A stretch of 64,000 nucleotides of DNA. Source: Acidovorax soli (GTDB lineage: Bacteria > Pseudomonadota > Gammaproteobacteria > Burkholderiales > Burkholderiaceae_C). Shown piece by piece: positions 15,984 to 24,972 of this stretch (position 1 is its first letter; every line of letters starts with the position of its first letter). The DNA lies in contig NZ_FNQJ01000010.1 in assembly GCF_900107605.1 (NCBI RefSeq), positions 1 to 64,000 of the forward strand, read 5' to 3'. The notes under the pieces were generated by a model. That model was not told the origin of the DNA, did no database searches, and worked only from the letters and a program-made list of their open reading frames with translations. A program made the position numbers and the translations under genes.

Positions 15984-18899
15984 TCATCCGTTGGTGCCAG
16001 TTATCGGTGCTCCCTGCCGCGAGGGCAGGATTTGGTCGGCATAACGGTCAACAGGAAAGCGGAACACGCCTCGCAGGTTGATGCTTTCCAGCCTGGTGGG
16101 AGCAATTTTTCCGATCAGTTCCGGCGGAATGGCCTGGCGGCGGTTCGACCAGCGATCCAGAACAGCCTGCATTTGTGACGTGTTCCACGCCATGACGATG
16201 TTGGCCAGCAGACTCAACGCGTCGGCCACAGCCTGCATTTCGTCCACACGTTTGGCCTGTGCCGGGCTGATCCGGCCGGTGTAAATGGCGCGCTTGAGGG
16301 CGTTGACCGCCTCCCCCCGGTTGAGCACCCGGCGCAATTCATTCCTGAAAGCGTCCTTAACAAAGTAGTCGGCAAGGAACGCGGTTCGCAGCAAACGTCC
16401 CAATTGCACGCCAGCGTCATAGATGGGGTCACCCTGGGCAGCAGAGCCAAACCGCGCCAGTGCTGCCACCGCACTGGCGTGACCACTCATGACCGAAGCC
16501 GCCAGATGCACCAGGCTGTCCCAATGCTTTTCGATCAGGGCAACGTCAACATTGGCCTCGCACACCGCAGCTATTTCGGCTGGCACCTTGGCGCCGCGAG
16601 GCACGAACAGGTGGCGTTGTTTCAATTCCTTCAACCGCGGGCAAAGATCAAAGCCCAACAACCGGGCCAGTGCCATCGCAAAATCGGTGTAGCCGTGGGT
16701 GTCCACCGCCAGTTGGCTGGTTTCAAGGCGTTCCTGACGTATGACGCCTTCAATGGCCACGCCAGCTTGGCGCTCATTGAGCACGAAGGGCTGTGCGTGA
16801 AAGATTCCCCAGCGGTCGCGTACATGGGAGTAGATGCCAATGGAGGGCGTGTTGCGCCGGGGATCAAGCCGGGCCTGCCATACCCGCTTGGTTGTCTCCA
16901 TGCTCATCATGTCAGAAGACGCCAGGTCTGAACGGCCCCAAGTGGTGGCGATCGGGTGGCGTTGCATAAACTCCAGCACCGCCTGGCAAGCCTGACTCAG
17001 ACGGCGTTCGTCCCGTGCCCAGCGCATGGCCTGGCGGATGCTGGTGGCAGACAACTGCGGAATCATGCGCGCGCATTCGATGGCTGTCAGACTGGTGCCG
17101 TGGGCCATGATGCCGGCATAGACCATCAGCAGTTCCGCTGTTGACCGTGGTTCACGGCCGAGCATGATCCAGCTGAAGCGCACCTGGGCGTCAACGGCCA
17201 GAATCACTTCAGGCAATTGCACTTCGCCGATGCGGTGATCCAAAGCCGCCCGTAGCTTGGTGACTTCGGGGTCTTCGTCTTCGGCGGGTAAAACTGAGAG
17301 GTGGAGTTCATCGTCGACGCGCAGTACGCCACTGCGTGCCGCCGCAGCCACAGCATCGACACCTGCAGTTACCTTGGCCAACAATGGCTTCAGAAAGGTG
17401 GCCGCCTTGCCGGGCAGCGACAGACGGGCATAGTGCTTCTTGGACTCGTCCTTCCAACGTTCGTCCGTGAAGAACAGGCGTGCACGGCCCCTAAAACTCA
17501 AGCTGTGCTCGATCCAGACCGATCCATTGCGCACCGCGCGGCGCAGGGCAAACAAGGTGGCAACCTCCAATGCCCGAAACGCCCGTTCCCGGTCTGGGCT
17601 GGATATGGCGGCTTGCCAGACCTTCCCCAGGCCTGGCGCGACAACGCCATCCGGCAACTTTCTGATGTTACTGGCGTAATAGGCGCTCAATTTCGTCAGG
17701 GCGTCGATGGTGGGATGCTCTCCGGTGGCTTGCCATGGAAGCTTTGCAATTGCCACAAGCAGTGAGCGTACGGGGCGAATGACATCAATCAATCCTTCGC
17801 GCACAAGGGAGGCCCGACTGGGTGGCTTGCGTTTCTGGGTTTCGATGACCAAGGCTTCAAGCCGTGCGCGCAGCTCGGCGTCCGGCACAGCGCCCTGGGC
17901 GCTCAAGGCCACGAGTTCGGCCAGTAGCGTTTTGTACATCGCCGCCCAGTTGACGGTGGCGGGGACCTCGGCAGCGGTCTGGCGCCACAGATCGGCAATC
18001 CGGCGCTGCACCATCAAAATCAACTGGTCCGTGGTGGTGAACAGGCAATACCGCAGAAAGCAGGCGACCTCCACGGTGCGCGCGGGTTCCTTGATCTTGG
18101 CGCCGGCAGACGGCGGCCGAGAGACTAGTCGGCGCGCGTAACGGCGCAAGATGAGATCGGGGATGTCGGTCAGGTGTTTATGAACGTCCAGCTCGTACAG
18201 CAGATCGATGCGTTCAAGTACCTCGCTGATTTGGCGGGTTGAGTGCTTGGCCGGCGCCGACCACAGCCAGCTTTGTTGGGTTTGTCCATCTGGGCGCAGC
18301 TCTGCAACCGAGGTTCGCCACCGATCAAGGGTTGCCGGATCGACGCTGGCGGCGATTGCAGCACCTGTCTCCGCTTCGAGCTGGGTGAGTGCGCTCGCAA
18401 TCAAAGTCCGGATGGCCCGCTCGTGCACGATCACCAGCTTATTCTTGTACAGCCATTGGCGGGCCCTCCCGAGCAGTTGATCGCGGTCGGCGCAACGGGC
18501 CACTTCGTCCCGCAGTTCACGCACCAGGGAGCGGCGTTGGTGCTCGCTCATCCACCGAAAACCAAGGGCCGTGCACGCTACTTGCTGGTGATCGAACAGT
18601 GTCTTCTCCCGCCCGTACAGCGTGCGCAGCGAAGCCACATCAGGGGTGGCAATGCCAAGTTCCTCGCTCAAGTGGCGCCACAGGGCGACGGGAACCACCC
18701 GAAAGGCATACAGCAGGCGGCCACTCATGCGCAAAAACCCGATATGCAGCGCCAGACCGAGCTTGTGGGCGTCACCCCGGCGCGCATTGATTGCCTCGCG
18801 CTCTGCACCATCGAAGGTGAAAAACGCCTTCATCTCGAAGTCACTGATATCGCGGGGCAGCTCACGCATCCCCAAAAACGTCGTTTGCCAGTCCTGCAT
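15984..18899 (-). CDS. tnpA: IS1071 Tn3-family transposase TnpA
   Basis: The 971-residue protein begins MQDWQTTFLGMRELPRDI and matches the IS1071 transposase I know in start and length. It has the DUF4158-type N-terminal DNA-binding half and a C-terminal DDE_Tnp_Tn3 catalytic region, with SQLAVDTHGYTDFAMALARL around the second catalytic Asp. No resolvase gene is present, as is normal for IS1071. A start four codons earlier (18911) is possible. The frame is unbroken, so the element may be active. Confidence 0.93.
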   Translation of the reverse strand: MQDWQTTFLGMRELPRDISDFEMKAFFTFDGAEREAINARRGDAHKLGLALHIGFLRMSGRLLYAFRVVPVALWRHLSEELGIATPDVASLRTLYGREKTLFDHQQVACTALGFRWMSEHQRRSLVRELRDEVARCADRDQLLGRARQWLYKNKLVIVHERAIRTLIASALTQLEAETGAAIAASVDPATLDRWRTSVAELRPDGQTQQSWLWSAPAKHSTRQISEVLERIDLLYELDVHKHLTDIPDLILRRYARRLVSRPPSAGAKIKEPARTVEVACFLRYCLFTTTDQLILMVQRRIADLWRQTAAEVPATVNWAAMYKTLLAELVALSAQGAVPDAELRARLEALVIETQKRKPPSRASLVREGLIDVIRPVRSLLVAIAKLPWQATGEHPTIDALTKLSAYYASNIRKLPDGVVAPGLGKVWQAAISSPDRERAFRALEVATLFALRRAVRNGSVWIEHSLSFRGRARLFFTDERWKDESKKHYARLSLPGKAATFLKPLLAKVTAGVDAVAAAARSGVLRVDDELHLSVLPAEDEDPEVTKLRAALDHRIGEVQLPEVILAVDAQVRFSWIMLGREPRSTAELLMVYAGIMAHGTSLTAIECARMIPQLSATSIRQAMRWARDERRLSQACQAVLEFMQRHPIATTWGRSDLASSDMMSMETTKRVWQARLDPRRNTPSIGIYSHVRDRWGIFHAQPFVLNERQAGVAIEGVIRQERLETSQLAVDTHGYTDFAMALARLLGFDLCPRLKELKQRHLFVPRGAKVPAEIAAVCEANVDVALIEKHWDSLVHLAASVMSGHASAVAALARFGSAAQGDPIYDAGVQLGRLLRTAFLADYFVKDAFRNELRRVLNRGEAVNALKRAIYTGRISPAQAKRVDEMQAVADALSLLANIVMAWNTSQMQAVLDRWSNRRQAIPPELIGKIAPTRLESINLRGVFRFPVDRYADQILPSRQGAPITGTNG

Positions 18900-18941
18900 C
18901 GTGAACCCCATTAGTGGGAGGCCACGATACCCGTTTGAGAA

Positions 18942-19044
18942 GTGAACAGGAAAGCCAACAGAATCAACGATCTACCAACACCACCCCCGCGCCAGTGCTG
19001 GGTTTGCGTACCGCCAGTTATTGCACTGAAAACGAGGGGACCCC
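18942..19044 (-). repeat. IS1071 right terminal inverted repeat
   Basis: This is the reverse complement of 15841-15943 without mismatch. The outer end CGAGGGGACCCC joins istB sequence (TCGTACAGC) at 19045. Confidence 0.92.
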
Positions 19045-19628
19045 TCGTACAGCTTGGACAGCAGGTGGAACAGCAAGGCGCCTCCTGACGTACTGAACGG
19101 CAGGTAGCCCAGCTCATCCAGGATCACCATATCGGCATAGGCCAGGCGGTGGGCCAACTGTCCGGGCTTGCCGTTGGCCTTCTCCTCCTCCAACGCATTG
19201 ACCAGCTCCACCGTGGAGAAGAACCGCACCCTGCGGTGATGGTGCTCGATGGCTTGCACCCCGAGGGCTGTGGCGATGTGGGTCTTGCCCGTACCCGGTC
19301 CACCCACCAGCACCACGTTGTTGGCGTTCTCCAAGAAGTCGCACCGGTGCAGCTGGCGTACCAGTGCCTCGTTCACCTCGCTGTGGCCGAAGTCAAACCC
19401 AGCCAGGTCCCGGTACGCCGGGAATCTGGCCACCTTCAATTGGTAGGCTACCGAGCGCACCTCCCGCTCGGCGGTCTCGGCCTTGAGCAGTTGAGACAGG
19501 ATGGGCTGTGCCGCATCGAAGGCCGGTGCACCTTGCTCAGCCAGTTCCGCAACCGCCTGGGCCATACCGTGCATCTTGAGCTCGCGCAACATGATCACGA
19601 TGGAAGCGATGGCAGGGTCATGACGCAT
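19045..19628 (-). pseudogene. istB: IS21 helper ATPase IstB, 3'-truncated
   Basis: The frame has Walker [16 protein letters not shown] and Walker B VILDELGYLPFSTSGG and stops matching after [12 protein letters not shown], where IS1071 begins. About 194 native residues of roughly 260 remain, followed by 24 residues read from IS1071. Its overlap with istA (19618-19628) is normal for IS21. Confidence 0.9.
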
Positions 19629-21144
19629 AGCGCACCTCCCTCAATTGGTCGTAGCGAAGCACATTGGCCTGGGGTTCCACCGCCAGCTTGAGGGCCTGGG
19701 GCGAAGTGACCGGTGCTGGAGCGGGCTTGCCGTCCAGCAGGCGATGGAGCACGTTCAGGATGTGGGTCTTGCTGGCAGCACCTGACTCCAGTGCCAGCTC
19801 CACTGCGGTGAGTACCGCCTGCTCGTCGTGGTGCAGCACCAGTGCCAGAACCTCCACCATCTCCCGGTCGCCGCCGGGTTGCTTGAGCAAGGTGGCCTGC
19901 AGTCGCTTGAAGGCCGCTGGTAGCTCCAGGAACGGAGCACCATTGCGCAAGGCTCCGGGCTTGCGCTGCAGCACCGCCAGGTAGTGGCGCCAGTCGTAGA
20001 CGGTCAGCCCAGCACCATGGTGGTTACGCTCGATCAGGCGCTGGTGCTCGCACACGATCTGGCCTTCGGCGGCAATCACCAAGCGGTCTGCGTAGACCCG
20101 CAGGCTCACAGGCCGGTTGGCATACGGGGCCGGCACGCTGTAGCGGTTGCGCTCGAAGTGGACCAAGCAGGTGGGCGAGACGCGCTTGGTGTGCTCCACA
20201 AAGCCATCGAAGGGCCGAGGCATCGGCATCAAGGTTGCCTTCTCTTGAGCCCAGACATCCGCGACGGTGCCCGGCAACTTGCCATGCTCGATCTCATTCC
20301 ATAAGGCCACGCAGCGCTCCTCAAGCCAGGCGTTGAGCTCAGTCAGGCCTGGGAATGGCGGCACCACCTGCCACAGACGATGGCGGGCGTCGCGCACGTT
20401 CTTCTCCACCTGGCCCTTCTCCCAGCCCGACGCGGGATTGCAGAACTCGGCCTCGAACAGGAAGTGGCTGACCATGGCCGCAAAGCGCGCATTGACGTCG
20501 CGCTCCTTGCCACGGCGCACCCGGTCTACAGCGGTGCGCATGTTGTCGTAGATGCCACGGCGGGGCACACCGCCCAGAACTACGAACGCATGGTTGTGAG
20601 CGTCAAACAGCATCTCGTGCGTCTGCAGCGGATAGGCGCGCAGGTAGAACGCTCGGCTGTGGCTGAGCTTGAAGTGGGCCACTTGCAGCTTGGTGCGCAC
20701 TCCGGCCAGCACTGCCCAGTCCTCGCTCCAGTCGAACTGGAAGGCCTCACCTGGGCCGAAGGCCAGGGGAACGAAGGTGCCGCGGCCGGTGGTCTGCTGG
20801 GCCACCATGCGCTGCTCTTGCCACAGCCGGGCAAAGGCGGCAACCCGGTTGTAGGAGCCGGTATAGCCCAGGGCCTGCAGATCAGCGTACATCTGCTTGA
20901 CGGTACGCCGCTGCTTGCGGGATCGGCCAGCTTCCGTCTTGAGCCAGCCCGAGAGCTTCGATGCGAAGGGATCGAGCTTGGATGGACTGACCCGCTTGGC
21001 ATAGTGCGGCTCGGCCTCGCCTGCGCGCAGGTACTTGCGGATGGTGTTGCGCGAGAGGCCCGTGCGGCGGGCGATCTCTCGGATGGACAACTGCTCTCGC
21101 AGGGCCCAGCGCCTGATGACACTCAGTGTTGCCACGTCTATCAC
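19618..21144 (-). CDS. istA: IS21 transposase IstA
   Basis: This protein of about 508 residues has an N-terminal HTH (SIREIARRTGLSRNTIRKYL) and a DDE core with [23 protein letters not shown] and GWEKGQVEKNVRD. It is homologous to the IstA of element 1 but clearly a different sequence. I start it at the GTG at 21144 (GTGATAGACGTGGC, preceded by AGGAG) by comparison with element 1. With its IstB broken it is unlikely to transpose alone. Confidence 0.9.
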   Translation of the reverse strand: MIDVATLSVIRRWALREQLSIREIARRTGLSRNTIRKYLRAGEAEPHYAKRVSPSKLDPFASKLSGWLKTEAGRSRKQRRTVKQMYADLQALGYTGSYNRVAAFARLWQEQRMVAQQTTGRGTFVPLAFGPGEAFQFDWSEDWAVLAGVRTKLQVAHFKLSHSRAFYLRAYPLQTHEMLFDAHNHAFVVLGGVPRRGIYDNMRTAVDRVRRGKERDVNARFAAMVSHFLFEAEFCNPASGWEKGQVEKNVRDARHRLWQVVPPFPGLTELNAWLEERCVALWNEIEHGKLPGTVADVWAQEKATLMPMPRPFDGFVEHTKRVSPTCLVHFERNRYSVPAPYANRPVSLRVYADRLVIAAEGQIVCEHQRLIERNHHGAGLTVYDWRHYLAVLQRKPGALRNGAPFLELPAAFKRLQATLLKQPGGDREMVEVLALVLHHDEQAVLTAVELALESGAASKTHILNVLHRLLDGKPAPAPVTSPQALKLAVEPQANVLRYDQLREVRYAS

Positions 21145-21252
21145 TCCTGGTCTCCTGCTGATCAACAAAGCAGCAGGTTAGGGTTAGTACGTGGGTCAGG
21201 TTTAGATGGAAATCCTGGGGGTTAGTGGGTCACTTCTGCGTGGAAATCAACA

Positions 21253-23393
21253 ACGCGGTCATTCTGGCGAAGTTCAACGCCCACCTGTTCGAGCTGGGCG
21301 ACTACCCCGCTCTTTCCGAGATTGCCCGGGCGCTGGGTCGGGCCGAGCTGTTCGGACAATTGGTCGCTACCTATGAGCCAGACAACGTAGAAAGCGAGTA
21401 CACGCTGTTCAAGCACTCCAGCGCTTGGATGGAGTACGACCCGATCAGGCGCTATCGCATCCTCATCGACAACTACTACGACGCCTCGCGGGACGAGGCG
21501 GCCGAGCTGCCGCCGGCACTTGCCGAGCAGTTGCGCGCTTGGGTGGGAGAAGCTGCACCGCGCGACCTGATTAGCGGTACACCGTTCACCAAGCACGGCT
21601 ACATTGCCCTGGCCCAGCTTGAGCTGTCGGGTACCGCTACGCGGTCGGCCCTCTTCAACTACTGGCTCACCGAGTCAGAAGGCCAAATCGGCTTTGAGAA
21701 GGAGGATCTTCTCAAACTGATGGGCGTGACGCGCGACTTGGCGCGCACCGTCCCTATCCGGGCGGTGCGCACGGCCGCCAAACTGGCCAAGGACGGCCTG
21801 GTTCGGCTCATCCTCCTGCTGTTGCTGGCCAAGCGCAGTAAGAACGAACTCGACAGCTTTCTCCTGCGCAAACTGTTGGAGGATACGGCGCTCAAGTACC
21901 ACAACGGCTCGCTCGTTGAGCTGGTCAAATCCTATGAGAAATCTCATCCCTACGTCGCCGAATACATCTACGACATCGCGACCGAAGATTTCTTGGCAAA
22001 ACTCACCACGCTAGCGCCGCATCGCGCCGACATTCCGGAGATTCGTGCATCACTGCATGAATGGATGGCCACTTTCACAGGTGATGAGCATTTCCTGCAG
22101 CGCGCCCGCGCGGTTCGTATCGATCACCAGATCAATCGCGTCCGTAACGAAATCGACGACCACCGTATTTACGTCGACCCCTCGCGCTTCGCGTCCTGGA
22201 TCGAGGACGAGATGATGATCGAGTTAAATAGCGCGCTGACCTCAACAGGTTCCGGCAAAAAGGGCGTCGCGGTCACCTGCGACGAAACGATACTGCATCT
22301 GGTGATGACCCAGAGCTACATCGCGTTTTGCTCCAATGCAGTGTTCGGCATCGCGTCATACCTTGGACGACGCATCCGCCACGGTACCTTCCATGGCCAC
22401 CTGTATTCAAGCGTCATCAACCCGCTCCAGGCTAACCCCAGATTCAAGCCTCTGTTCGACCATGGGCCATTCGCTGCGAAATGGGACACTTGGAAGGGCT
22501 CCTACAACAAGGCGGTCCAGGCCATCATCGCCGAGCGCCTGCACGTGCACTCGAAGTCCAAGCCCCATGGCCTGCTGACCCCCGAGGTTTACTGGTCCGC
22601 CAAGCAGGAGGTACTGTCATCAGCCGTCAAGGTCATCAGTAGTAACTACAGCGAGACAACGTCCATCGCCGGCATCGATCAAACCATGATCGACTACTGC
22701 TGGCGCCTCGCGGAGTTGGACCTGGGCGCCGTGACCCGTTACTTGCGCGCGCAGCAGGCGCCGCTGAAGAACGAGCAGTTTCTGCTGCAGGAGCTAGTGC
22801 CGGCGGCGGCACCGGCCGACGCGCGCCTAGCAGACTCGTTCCGGCGCGAACTGCAGCTGTCGATCGACCGTAAGCTGGCCGTAATGTTCGGCTGGTTCAA
22901 GAGGCCGTCGATCGTGGCGCCCATAGCGACGGTGTCGCTGCTGTTCGCAGCCACAGTGGCCGAAGTCAAGGACACCATCCCCGACTTCGATCCACAGGCT
23001 GGAGCCGACAGCAGCAAAGAAGAGATTGAACTGGTCGGCGATTTCTATCACTTGATCTATGACTCGTTCGCCATTGCTGTGCGCAATGCGGCCAAGTACG
23101 GTGACCTCAGCCAGCCGTTGAGGCGCAACTTCGAAATCGTGCGCGATAAGGGCAAGCGGCTAGTGGTCGAGTTCAGGTCGTCCATCAGGCCGACCGACGA
23201 CCCGGCCGCCGTGTCGGCAGAAATCGAGGAGCGCAAGCTGGCGGACTTCATGGACGCGAATATGTATGAGGACAAGAGCGGAATCTCCAAGCTGATGCTG
23301 TTAGCACATAATCGACATGAGTTTGTGCTGGACCAGTATCAGGTCGTCGGCAACGAGGTGCGAATCACGTTTATTTATGCTCTTGAACACTGA
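21253..23393 (+). pseudogene. dtcA: Detocs sensor kinase DtcA, 5'-truncated
   Basis: The remaining frame codes for about 713 native residues; an ATG at 21225 inside the IS21 end could restart translation and add nine foreign residues. The protein is mostly helical (possible repeat-type sensor). Its last 120 residues form a degenerate HATPase_c domain, with AVRNAAKYG as N-box near residue 621, EDKSGISKLMLL as the glycine loop and GNEVRITFIYAL as the last strand. A conserved-looking RRIRHGTFHGHLYSSV block lies near residue 380. In Detocs, DtcA senses infection and phosphorylates the receivers. Its stop overlaps dtcB by 17 bp. The missing N-terminus and promoter make normal function doubtful. 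Confidence 0.72.
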
Positions 23394-23721
23394 TCACGTC
23401 AGGTGCTTGATCGTCGAGGATGACGCTTTCAAGCTAGAAGGTGTCCGGGCTTACTTGAATAGCGTATTCACGGGCACGCTGGAAATATCGGTATGTCAAG
23501 CGCTGGCGTCGGCAACCGCACTGCTGGGTTCGCAGACATTCGATTTGGCCATCATCGATATGTCGATTCACAGCCATGAGCCGCAAGCGGGCAGCGGCTC
23601 GCCTTTTCCGTTGTCGTCTGGAGGACTAGACGTCCTGTTTACCATCGTCTATTCGGAGAATGGCGCCAACACGCCGTGCATCATCCTGACCCAATATCCT
23701 GATATTGAGATCGAGAGCCTT

Positions 23722-24841
23722 GGCGGATTCAAAAGTGAAGTGCAACACCCTGGATTTCAGTGAATGAGGGTGGAGTGCTGCGGGCTGTTCACGAGCAGTT
23801 CGCGGTATACCGCCAGCGGTGATCGTACTCCCAGTCCCTTCCTTGGTCGGTTGTTGATTTCATCGGCAATCGCATCGAGCTGCTCCTGGCTGTAGATGCT
23901 CAGATCCGTCCCCTTGGGCAGGTACTGGCGCACCAGGCCATTCATGTTCTCGTTGGAGCCTCTTTGCCAAGGGCTATGCGGATCACAGAAGTACACGGCA
24001 ATGCCGGTTTGCTCACTGAGTTTCTTGTGCATGGACATCTCCCGGCCCTGGTCGTACGTCATGCTCAACCGCATCGGCTGCGCAATGCCCAGCAGTTTGT
24101 CCGTGAAGGCCTGCAAGACGTTGGTGGCACTAGCGGGTTTGAACTCAGGCAGCTTGACCAGCATCACCAGCCGGCTGGTGCGTTCCACCAAGGTCCCGAC
24201 TGCGCTGGCATTGCCTTCTCCCTTGATGAGATCACCTTCCCAGTGCCCGGGAAACTGGCGGTCTTCGATCTCGGGCGGGCGCACATGGATGCTCAGCATG
24301 TCGGGAATCTGGCCTCTGCGGTCCTTGCCCTTGCTGCGCGGCAGCCGCTTGTTGTGGGCGTGGCGCAGGGTGGCGATCAATTCTTTGCGCAGCTCACCCA
24401 TGGGCATGGCATAGATGCAGTTGTAGATGGTTTCGTGTGACACGCGGTGTTCATGGCCGGGGGGATACAAGCGCGCCAGTGTCAGGGCAATCTGCTCGGG
24501 CGACCAGCGCAGCCGCAGCAGATGGATCACCAGGGAGGCCAGGATCGACTCGGGATGCAGCTTGATAGCTGGCCTGCCACAGCGTCTGCGCTGCAGGGAC
24601 TGGCACTGGGCATGTGCGCTGCCATAGCCAGATGAAGATGCATTGCGCTGCAGTTCCCGGCTGATAGTCGCCGGGGAGCGGTGCAGTTGCCGGGAAATTG
24701 CACGTACGCTGTGGTTCTGCTGCCTTAGGCTGGCGATGGTGACGCGGTCTTCAGGCTTGAGCTGGTGATAGTGCGAGGAGGTGGTTGTCATCTGCGGACC
24801 TTACAGGTTGGCAGGTGTTGCACTTCACTTTTGAATCCGCC
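23722..24841 (-). mobile_element. IS30-family element inside dtcB
   Basis: Perfect 28-bp inverted repeats bound the insert: GGCGGATTCAAAAGTGAAGT and onward at 23722-23749, with its complement at 24814-24841. The outer few bases (GGCGG / CCGCC) may belong to a palindromic target and not to the element, since IS30 relatives prefer symmetric sites. The length is about 1.1 kb with one transposase gene, and the insert looks intact and recent. Confidence 0.9.
23757..24791 (-). CDS. IS30-family transposase
   Basis: The 344-residue protein has an N-terminal HTH of the IS30 type (YHQLKPEDRVTIASLRQQ, then SVRAISRQLHRSPATISREL). The DDE core shows HWEGDLIKGEGN, SMTYDQGREMSMH and the Glu in NENMNGLVRQYLPKGTDL, followed by the family ending NNRPRKGLGVRSPLAVY. 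It is complete and almost fills the element between its repeats. Confidence 0.95.
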   Translation of the reverse strand: MTTTSSHYHQLKPEDRVTIASLRQQNHSVRAISRQLHRSPATISRELQRNASSSGYGSAHAQCQSLQRRRCGRPAIKLHPESILASLVIHLLRLRWSPEQIALTLARLYPPGHEHRVSHETIYNCIYAMPMGELRKELIATLRHAHNKRLPRSKGKDRRGQIPDMLSIHVRPPEIEDRQFPGHWEGDLIKGEGNASAVGTLVERTSRLVMLVKLPEFKPASATNVLQAFTDKLLGIAQPMRLSMTYDQGREMSMHKKLSEQTGIAVYFCDPHSPWQRGSNENMNGLVRQYLPKGTDLSIYSQEQLDAIADEINNRPRKGLGVRSPLAVYRELLVNSPQHSTLIH

Positions 24842-24972
24842 CTTCCTATTCCGGTAGAGCAGGCCAAGCAGGAAATATTCGACAAATTTGATATCAACGT
24901 GGCCGGCTGCGTGCGCTATCTGGAAAACGACAACCAGTGGAAGGCCGACCTGTATTCAGTTCTGGAGCTCCT

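Larger units (their letters stand above)
15841..19044 (-). mobile_element. IS1071 (Tn3 family), complete
   Basis: The element is exactly 3,204 bp, the published length of IS1071, with one gene (tnpA) and very long inverted repeats starting GGGGTCCCCTCGTTTTCAGT. IS1071 is known from Comamonadaceae, where pairs of it mobilise catabolic genes. The flanking bases (TTGTC left, TCGTA right) are not a 5-bp target duplication. The left flank is a regulator promoter region and the right flank is the inside of istB. Confidence 0.93.
19045..21252 (-). mobile_element. IS21-family element 2, istB end deleted
   Basis: The right end is at 21252; read inwards it begins TGTTGATTTCCACGCAGAAG, as in many IS21-family elements. 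istA is complete, but istB and the left end are cut off by IS1071 at 19044. The right end sits inside dtcA and removes the start of that gene. Confidence 0.85.

Noticed and set aside
18972-19044. Continuation of istB into IS1071 as a fusion protein
   Set aside because: The last 24 codons read the IS1071 terminal repeat and do not resemble an IstB C-terminus.
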